Origin: Hirsutella rhossiliensis
Taxonomy: Eukaryota; Ascomycota; Sordariomycetes; Hypocreales; Ophiocordycipitaceae
NCBI RefSeq assembly: GCF_020360975.1
Contig: NW_025408670.1
Span: 1,116,001-1,180,000 of the forward strand
Direction of reading: 5' to 3'
Length of the DNA stretch: 64,000 nucleotides
In this document: piece after piece, positions 54,763 through 64,000 of the stretch
How the letters are laid out: every line of letters begins with the position of its first letter
Numbering within the stretch: the stretch's first letter is position 1
Program-made: the position numbers and the translations under genes
The notes under the pieces: generated by a model
What the model saw: only the letters and a program-made list of their open reading frames with translations
Databases searched by the model: none
Told to the model about the DNA's origin: nothing

Positions 54763-57700
54763 ATATAAGGCGCCCTTATATCTAGTTCTTAAGAGTAGCC
54801 GATCTTAGTTAACGAGGCTCTAAGGTCCTTATCTAGCTAAGCGATTTAACTACTTAAGGATAAAACCGCGGATAACTTAGTCGTCCTTTAATAAGGTATA
54901 TATAAGTATTTCTTTATCTATAATAATAAGTAGCGGGTACCTATAAAGCCTTAGCTAAGTAGCCTTATATAAAGGTATTAGTTAAAAAGTCCTAGCTAAT
55001 CTAAAACGATAACTAGTACCTTCTTATAGTATTCTAGGTTAGTAACCTTAGCTTATATAAGCTTTAGGGTAAAGTAAAGATTAGTTAATTACCTATATAT
55101 AAATAGCTTTATTTTTTTTATATATATATAAGAATCTTAGTAAGAACGATATATAAATAAAGTAGTATAATAATTTAATAGGTTTAGGTTTTAGTATACT
55201 TTATAGACCTTAACTAATATATTACTATACTTAATTTATAACGCCTTATAAAAAGTAAGACGGACGTACCGCTTAGGTAAAAGAGTATTTATACCTTAAT
55301 TAGTAGTGTTTTTTTAGTATAAATAAAAGAGTATAAGCTCCTCTTTTCTTAGAAGTATATCGACCCCTACTTATAATATATCGAGCTAGTAAGGGCTATA
55401 TAGATACTTATATTAAGGAAAGATACTAAGAGGAAGGTAGAAAAAAGCTAGTTTTTAGCTTAAGTCGCCCTAAAAGAAAAGAGGCAGCTTTAAAGCCTTT
55501 TTTCTTTTAAAGCAACCTTAAGCTATAAACTATACCTTTTTATTAAGTCTTAAGATAACTTATAAGCTACCTAGTAACTTTTATAGCCGCCTTATATATA
55601 AAGATAAGGCTAATAATAATCTTAAAATTGCTATTATAACGTTAGCTATAGTATAAGGTCTTATAGCTAGTAAGTATAAGGAATATAAACCTATTACTAC
55701 TACTACCGCTACTATTACTATTAGTATTCTTAATAGTAAAGATAATAATAGCTTTATACGAATTTCCCCTTAACTCTTATAAAGGCACTATAAGTAGCTC
55801 CTTACTACGCTAAGGATTATATTTAACGACCTTTTTTATATACTAAAGTTAGTATTTTATAAGCTTTATTAATAGCTTTATATCTATAGCGCTATATTAA
55901 TATTAAGGTATTAGACTATAAAATAAAAGCTCTTAGTATTCTTTTAGATCTATATATATAATAAGCTATAGAGAAATATAACTTACTACTTTAAAATAAG
56001 TTAATTATTAGTCTCGCGGATCTTTTATAAATTAATCGAGCTAATAAAGCGTTTATATACCTATTTCGTTTAACTTTTAGAGCCTAAGTATATCTCGCCG
56101 GTTATTAAATTTAATAGGAAGTTAATATAATTTAATAGAGCTATTAGCGCGCTTAACGGTATATATATTCCTACCTTTATCCTATAGCTTTATTAAAAAA
56201 GGTTTTAGTTAAGGAAGAATAATATCTTATAAAATATACTTACTATTATTATATTTAATAGGCTTTTTAGCTATATACTCGCCGGGGCTAAGGGCTTAAT
56301 TTATAACTTACTATTACTTTATATCGCCCTTATAAAGAGCCTTATAGTACTATAGTCTTATTTCTTCGTTAGTAATACTAGCTTTAGTATAAGGCGAGGA
56401 ATTATCGTACTATATAGTAACGTATAATACTATCTTATAGATTAGGGCGAGGCTAGGCAGCGGCTAAAAAGTAAAGAAGAAATCTTTAACCTATAGCACG
56501 CTTAGCTTTATATAACTATTAAGTAAGTATTTAGCTACTATAAATATAAGTAGAAGATTATTTAATATAGCGTACTTAAATATACCTTTATTAACTAAGT
56601 AAAGCTTATATATATAGTAATAGGACTTTTTAACTTTATTTAAATAAGTAGAAAGGATTATAAAGAAAGGAAGCGAAAGAAGGAATATTACCTTATAAGA
56701 TTTAAGCGTTTAGTTCTCTAAAGGGCTCGTTAGCGGGCTAATTTTATTATTATAGGCCTTAAAAGTATAGAATTATAAGAGTTAATCGCGGGCTAGCTAT
56801 AGGAAACGTACTAGGACGTTCTAGCCTAGTAAGAGAGGGGCAAAGATACTAATAACGATAGAGAGACTAATAGCTATTATAAAGCGTAGGTTAATTTATA
56901 TTCTTAGAGATACCCCTTAGTAAGAGGGACCTAGGAAGCTAAAAAACCGGTTTAAAAGAAGGAGCTAAAAAGAGGTATAGAAAGAAGGGTAGGGGTATAA
57001 TAGGAAGTAAAAGTAGCGATAGCTTCTTATAGAGGTAGCGAGAGGTAAGATAAATATATAGGTAACGGCTAGAATAAAGGGGAAAAACTAGTAAAAAGCT
57101 TAGTAGTTAAAAGGATATTAGTAGCTTCTTTAAGTAAGATCTCCTTTATTAATTAAGATATTAAATAGGTATAAAGAAGGGCGTTAAATAAAGAAAAGAA
57201 GGATAATTAAGGTAATATAATAATTACTTCCTTACTATAATTACTACCCTTATAAGAATTAAATATCTTTACCTTACTTATCTAACCCCTTACTTTTAAT
57301 TTTACTTTTATATATTTTATATATACTACTTATATCTCTCTTTATAAGAGTTATAAGCTTAGGAGGAATAGAATTCCTATACCTTCTAGCTATTATAATA
57401 GGCACCTTTCTTATATCCTTTATAGCTCCCTTTTACTATTTTTACTAAAAGGTTTAATTTTTAACTAACTTTTCTACCCTCTTTTATAATAATATTAAAA
57501 AACAACTCTATTACCCCTATAGTCTATAAGATAATTCTTATAAAGCCTTAAGATTAAGATAAGTAGGTAAAAGAGCTATAGGCTTATATAGATAAAACTA
57601 TTTATAATTTAGTCTTCTTTAATAAGTAGGACCCTCTTAAGCCCCCTCTTTATCTTAAGGTAATAGAATTTATAGAGGGAGCTTCCCTCTTCTTTAAGCT

Positions 57701-58615
57701 AACCTCTATATAATAAAGAGCTTTTTCTACTACCTTAGAATCCGTTAGTACTATAAAGCTAATCTCTTTTTAAGAAAAAAAGACTCCTAAGTAATAGCTT
57801 TAAAGCTTAAGACCTTAATAGCTCCCTTAAGGGGCTATATAACTAACTATATTAAGAAGACTTATATAGTATACTATAAAAGCGCTACTAAGAGGTATAG
57901 GCTAATTAAGCGCTTAGGTATATAATACTAATATATTAGTAGGGTATTAGTAAGGAATTATACTTACCCTACTTATAAGTTATAAACTACTTACTACTTT
58001 AACTAAAAAGGAGAAATTCCTCTTTTCTTAAGCTTTAGTTTTATAATAAAGAGAATATAATATATATAGTATAGTACCTCTAGCTATCTCTACTACCTAA
58101 CTAGTTATACCGTAATATATATTCCCTTATATATACTTAAGATCTTTTTTTATTAGGAACCTTCTAGCCTCTTTATAGCTAGCTAAGTAAGAAGAAATCC
58201 TTAAGAAAGCTAACTAATACTTCTTAATAGAAGCTCTTTCTAGCTAGTAGTTATAGGATATATCTCTACTAATAAAGCCTATTAGTAATAGTTACTTAAC
58301 TATCTTTTAAGAAGCTAGCTAGGAACTAAAAAAAGAGGCTATTAAAGTATAATAATAAGTAGTCTTATTCCTTTATAGCTAGCACTTAACTTAGACGACT
58401 CGACCTACTACCTTTATAGCTACTATAGCCCCTCTTACTATAGCCCTTATTACTACTACTACTATAGATGCCCCTTTAGCTCCTCCTTCCTTAAGATCCT
58501 TAACCCTATCTTTAAAAGCTACCCTTATCCCGGCCCTAGCTCTACCTACTACCCTAGCCCTAGCTCTATTAGTCCGTCTAGCCTAACTAGTCTCTTAATA
58601 GACCTTTTAGTCTAT
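54763..58615. other. RIP-saturated AT-rich repeat DNA, middle part
   Basis: Strong CA/TG depletion and stops in all frames. A plus-strand stretch at about 56040-57060 reads as long protein-like text if stops are ignored (LFKQVERIIKKGSERRN near 56640), so a coding transposon of unknown type is likely. A Pro/Ala/Leu-rich stretch lies near 58400-58570. Confidence 0.6.
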
Positions 58616-60088
58616 TATTACGACTATAGTCTAGTAAACTATAGGGACTAGTATATATTACTAGGATATATAATATAGGGAGTAAGAAATATTAAATAGA
58701 CCGACGGGCTAATTAAGTTTAAAGCGATAGGTTACTTTAGCGCTTTAACGCTTTATAGCTAGGATCGTAAGATTACTTTAGCGCTCTAGCGCTCTTAAGC
58801 GACTAGATTACCTAGTGCTCTCGGCGATCTAAGGAGGCTCTTAAGATATATATAAAAGGAATAGAATACTCCTTTAAATAAATAGCTTAATAGCTTTTAA
58901 TATTATAATTATTATAATCTTTATTATAATCTTATCTTTAATTTTAATTACTTAATTACTTAGTTATAGTTTATAGTCTATAACCTTTAACTTATTACTA
59001 ATATAATATACTTATTATTACTTAAACTATACTTTATTATATCTATTAATATAAACCCCTTAATAGGTTTATCCCTTAAAAATAATACTAGTCGTTATAT
59101 ATTAAAAGCTCTTATTTAGTATAATACTATATTACTTTAAGTAATATTATAACTATTAATATACCTATATAATAAGCTAGATTAACTAACTTTAAAGCTA
59201 TTATATTACCTTAAGATATAATATATAAGATTATTACCCTTTAATATAAAGTATAGTTACTTAAGAATAAAGGAGGTAATAGATAAGTTAGGGACCTTAA
59301 AGAAGTAGTTAAACTAAAATAGCTAAGACTGTTTAATAGTACTTATAGTATACTTTAAGACTTTCTTACTTAACTTAAGGCTTACTATTAGTTTTACCTT
59401 ATAAAACTCTTAGACCTAGTTAAAAAAGTACTTTATATAGGAAATTATTTATTTAAAATAATACTTACTTAGTTTAGACTTATTATAAGGGACTTTCTTA
59501 ATAACTAACTAGCGTAATAAGATAATAAAATAGATAAAGTCTTTACTAGTTTTTAAGGATTTAAAGAAGCTATTATAAAGGTATTTAAAATAACTAATAA
59601 GGAATAAGAAGCTAAATAAAAACTTTAAGAACTTTAATAAAAGATCTTAGTATTAGATTATACTATAAAGTTCTATTAAGTTACCTTAAAGCTTAATTAA
59701 GATAACGAACCTCTTATATTATAATTTTATAATAAGCTTAAAAAAGAAGTTAAGAACGAGCTTTATAAGGAAAATCGACTTAATAACCTTTTAGACTATA
59801 TTACTATAGTAGTATAAATCGATAATAGATAGTATATATAATACTAAGAAAAGAAATAAAAAAAAGAAACTAAAACCTTTCTTATAAAAATAACTTTAAC
59901 TAATATACTAACTATAAAAAGAAGCGTAAAACTCTTATTACCTATACTTATATAACTAACTTAGGTAGGATAAATTTAGATATAATATAGAAAAGTAAAG
60001 GAAAGTATTTTAATTATAAGAAACTTTAATATTACTTTAAAGAATATAGATAACCTTATAAAAAGAAGAAAACCTACTAGGTACTATA
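58616..60088 (+). mobile_element. Truncated, heavily RIP-mutated relative of the Gypsy element
   Basis: An LTR of about 484 bp (58616-59099, TATTACGAC...CGTTATA) is followed by gag sequence collinear with 47393-48372 of the full element, up to the zinc-knuckle region (AAAACCTACTAGG), where it breaks off. The second half of the LTR and gag are clearly homologous, but the first half of the LTR (58640-58850) differs from the full element. It has more TA changes, so it was RIP-hit more heavily or earlier. Confidence 0.8.
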
Positions 60089-63000
60089 AGAGTCTTAAAC
60101 TATTATAGGTTATAAGCTTAGGCTATAGCCTAAGCTATATAGTTATATATAAAGGGCTAGATCCTATATATATAAGGGCGGGCTAGCCGCGTATAAAAGA
60201 GCTCTATATAGCTTATTAATATTATCTTATAGACGGTACTTATATATACGCCTTTACTTACTTTATAATAGTATAAGCTATTAACTAATAGATTTAATAA
60301 ATATCTTCTTAGAAAGGGTACCGCTTCTTTAAAGGAGTACCCTACTACCCCTTAAGTAAATAAGAAGTATTATAGCTATCTTAGAAGCGATTAAAAGCGT
60401 AACGGCTAGTAAAAAGATTAAGGTTCTCGCTATACTAAGGGAGCTATTTATAAGACTAGCGTTAACCCCTATAACCTCTATAACGCCGGCTATAGCGGCG
60501 GTACTACTAATATAAAAGCCGCTCCCTTAGCCGACTTAAGATAGTAAGCTTAAGTCCTTTTACTTTTTCCTTAGCAGCTATAGATAAATTTTATAATAAA
60601 TAAGAAATAGGGCTTAAATAGCTATTATAATATAGCGTAGTATTTACTCTTTTATACGCTACCTAAGCCCTAGATATAGCGGATCTTTAGATTTTAAGAT
60701 AAAGGCGGCCTTAAAGGTAAACGTAACTTATAAGACTTCTTTTAATACCTTATATATATATTTAGTAACGTATAAGAGCGGGAGAAGGTATAGGATAAGC
60801 TATAGACCCTTAGGTAAAGGGATAGGTAGACCTTTAGTAAATTCCTCCTTAACTTTAAAGAAACGCTCTTATAAGTAATAGGAACTATAGTATAAAAAGA
60901 TAGTATAAAGCTTATATAGTTATAGAATTTAATTACGCTAGCCCTATAAGAGCTACTTATCCTTATAATTATACCTACTAACTATAGTAAGTATATAAGC
61001 TAGTTAATAAAGGTAGTATAGGGCTATAAGTAAACGCTATATTTCTAAAAGCTTTATAAGTATACGTTATATAATAGTAATAAGATTACCGCTCCTTTAT
61101 AAGTAAACTAGCTAACTATCGATATTAATAAAGATACCTTAATATCGGCTACTTATATAGACTAAACTAAGTAAGGTAAGAAGTTATTAATAAATATCCT
61201 TTATACTATCCTATACTTTAAATAGCGGGCGAAGTAGATAATAAGTAAGGAAATTAAAAAGAAAAAGGTAGATAGCCGCTACTTATATTACGGCGTATCT
61301 ATATACTTTATACTAAAGTACCCCTTCCTTTTAGCTAAGCGGCCTATAGCGGTTTAATTAGTAAAGATAAAACCGCTCCTTACCTTGGATAATAAAAAGG
61401 ACTTTATTCCCTTAAGCCTAAAAGGGAAAAAGTAGCTCTAGAGTAAAAATAGGTTCTAAAGCTTTAATTATTAGTATTAGTAAAAGAGAAGGAGGAATTA
61501 TCCGCTTATATAAAAAAGGAGCTTACTTTAATATAGGTTATAATTAATAACTTTTTACTAGTCGCTACCTTTATAAATAAGGGCTATTAGTACTATACTA
61601 TAGTTAATAAGGCGCTTATATAAGAAATATAAGTACTAGTAAAAAAGATCGCCCTTAAGCGAGTAAAAAGTACCTTAAGCGTAATAGAAGGTATAGAGAT
61701 TAAAGGTATTATATAGCTAGCTATAGAGGTTAATAGTTATTATAAGCTTATTATAGCCTATATAATACCCTAACTAAAGTTTCCCTTAATCCTTAGGAAA
61801 CCTTAGTTATTATATATAAAGTTATACTTAGTTTTATACTAAAAGAAGCTATAGTTTAAGCCTATATAATAGTAGGTCCGCTATAATAATAGTTCTATAA
61901 GTATAAGATTAAGCGTATAAGCTTTATACTTAGCCTAAGAAGTCCTTACCTTTATCTTTATAAGAACTATATAATAGGTAGAGTAAGAAGAAAGCTAAGT
62001 AGCGGCTAATATAATAGTTTATATAGTTAGCTTAAGGGATATTAATAAGGCCCTTTAAATAAAGAAGCTAAAGTCGCCCTTTAAGTTATAATAGTAAATA
62101 CTAAAGCGCTTTTATAACCTCCTACTACTATTTAAGTCCTAGGAAGTAAATAAGCTTAACTTATATAAGCTAAGGGTAAACTATAAGATTATACTTTATA
62201 CTAATAAAAAGAGGTAGGAACTACCTATATTATTTAGGCTGCTATATAGTATATTATATATAGAGCTACTAGTACTAAAGAAAACGCTAAAGGACCTCTT
62301 AAATAATAGTTTTATTTAAGTAAGTAGCTTTAAAGTAAAAGCGCTAGTTTTATTTATATATAAACTAAGGGGCGGGATATAGTTCTACTATAATTATAAG
62401 GCTCTAAATATAATTATAAGGCTAGACCGCTACCCCTTACCCTTTATCTTAGATACGCTCTATAACCTCTTAAAGGTAAAGTAGTTTATAAAGCTAAATA
62501 TAAAATAAGCGTTTTATAAGGTCTAGATTTTAAAGGGTAATAAGTAAAAGTTAGCGTTCTATATATACTATAGCTTATTTAAGTAGCTTATAATACCCTT
62601 TAGCCTCTTAAGAGTGCCCGCTACCTTTTAGCGTTATATTAATAATATACGTTAAGACTTCCTTAATAAGTTCGCTTTTATATATATAGATAATATCCTT
62701 ATCTATATAAGCGGCTCTTATAAGGACTATATATAGAAAGTATAAAGGGTCTTAAAGCGCCTTTAACTTTATAAGCTCTACCTTAACTTAAATAAGTATA
62801 AATTTAAGGTTAAGAGGGTTAAGTATCTAAGCTTTATTATTTACGTAGGCGTAGGTATATAAGTATATCTTATAAAGATCTAGGTAATTTAAGACTAAGC
62901 GGCCCTAACTATATAAATAAGCGTATAGAGCTTCCTTAGGTTTATAAACTATTATAAGATATTTATTAAGGGCTTCTCTTATATTATAATACCCTTAAAC

Positions 63001-64000
63001 GAGATTATATAGAAGTAAACTACCTTTTATTAAGGGCCTATATAAAAAGGAGCGTTTTATATACTTAAGGACCTATTTTTATAAGCCTTAGTACTACTTT
63101 AGTAGGACTTTAACCGGTCTATATTAGTTAAAGTAAATTATAGCGGCTAGGTACTTAAAAGAACGCTCTCTTAAAAGGTTAATAAGTAAAAGTAACTAGT
63201 AGCGTCTTACTCCTATAAGCTAACCTTAGTAAAGCGGAATTATACTATTTATAATAAAGAGATACTAACGATTATTAACTACCTTAAGTAATAGTAAGTA
63301 AAGCTTTAAAGCTATAAGAGCTTTAAGGTTCTTATAGACTATAAGAACCTTAAATACTTTATAACCTACTAGTACCTCTTAAAGTAGTAAGCCTACTAAG
63401 CGGAGTACCTTTTATACTTTAACTTCTTAATTAAGTACTACCTTAAGCGGGACTTTATAGTCTAAAACGTACTTTCTTAAAGGGATTAAGACCGGCTAAT
63501 AAAAGTAGATATTAAGGCCTAGGATTTATAGCTTATCCTATAAGAAGCGCTACGGACTTATATAAGAGCTTCCTTAATAAAGGAAGGCGCGGTACTAGTA
63601 GATAAGCTTCCCTTTATACTTTTACCTTAGTCTAGTAAGGAGGGATAGACTAGCTTAAGGGCGTGTATAGTAAGAGTATTTTAAGATAAGGCCCTTTAAC
63701 GCTTATAGGATAGGTTAGCGGCTCTAGACTATACCTATAAGAGCGTATACTATACTATTAAGTTTAGCGCTTAACGCTTAAATCTAAAGCTAAAGCTAAA
63801 GTTATAGGTAGCTAACTACTATATCGACTTATAAGGGCATCTACGCTAGTAAGGGAGACTATAAGTACTAGGCGTACTATATATTATAGAAGCTAAGGAG
63901 AAGGAGGGACTATTAAAGCTAGATAAATAAAACGAGCTTTAAAGGAAGCTAGTTTAACTTAATTATAACTCTAGTATTATAGGTTACTTAAGTAAATAAG
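60089..64000 (+). mobile_element. Third Gypsy element, truncated by the window end
   Basis: A putative 5' LTR or leader lies at about 60100-60300 (TATA-like CCGCGTATAAAAGAGC at 60189). The coding strand shows RT with FAFIYIDNILIYISGSYKDY at 62671 (YIDD box with Asp changed to Asn by one G-to-A change), then FLRFINYYKIFIKGFSYII. The RNase H region (YKLTLVKRNYTIYNKEILTI near 63220) and the start of the following region (LIKYYLKRDFIV near 63430) come next. Integrase should lie beyond 64000. Stops at Gln codons throughout; different from the 46918-54757 family. Confidence 0.75.

Noticed and set aside
1..64000. tRNA and rRNA genes
   Set aside because: I looked for TTCGA-containing T-loops with pairing stems and for conserved rRNA words and found none that form a convincing gene; a tRNA scan would settle it.

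Overview
The window is nuclear DNA from a filamentous ascomycete. Short spliced introns (54-85 nt, one 274 nt) with GT-AG borders and CTAAC/CTGAC branch points, genes such as SHO1 and the dynactin subunit ro-10, and scattered TACCTAGGTA motifs all point that way. A heat-labile-enterotoxin-like ADP-ribosyltransferase gene is typical of insect-associated Hypocreales, so that order is my best guess; the species cannot be told from the sequence.

Layout. 1-27 kb is a gene-bearing, GC-rich core: SHO1 (minus, cut by the window edge), ro-10 (minus), a vacuolar amino-acid transporter of the AVT type (plus), mitochondrial ribosomal protein S16 (minus) sharing a short promoter with NAD(P)HX epimerase (plus), two small Cys-rich unknown proteins (minus), an amino-acid permease (minus), a small GPI-anchored protein (plus) and a secreted cutinase-family esterase (minus). 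Much of 17-24.6 kb is gene-poor and holds stop-broken coding remnants. 28.5-33.5 kb is a mosaic of shuffled partial copies of one unknown gene. 33.8-35.2 kb is an F-box-like gene with a one-base frameshift. 35.8-42 kb is an accessory zone: a 394-bp hAT-type MITE with an intact target duplication, a possible solo LTR, a pseudogene of a secreted protein, a large spliced gene encoding a secreted protein with two tandem enterotoxin-A-like domains, and a reverse-transcriptase fragment.

From about 42.8 kb to the end the DNA turns AT-rich and is nearly devoid of CA and TG dinucleotides, the mark of repeat-induced point mutation (RIP). In this block sits a complete Ty3/Gypsy element (46918-54757) with 475-bp LTRs and a 5-bp target duplication. 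Its gag and pol lie in different frames, and an antisense ORF has Zn2Cys6 spacing. Further on are a truncated relative (58616 to about 60088) and a third Gypsy element that runs off the right end.

How it fits together: conserved housekeeping genes on the left give way to a transposon-rich, RIP-scarred compartment on the right, and the toxin-like secreted gene lies at the border. This is the layout expected for fungal host-interaction loci. Exon borders given here were read by eye from splice signals and family conservation.
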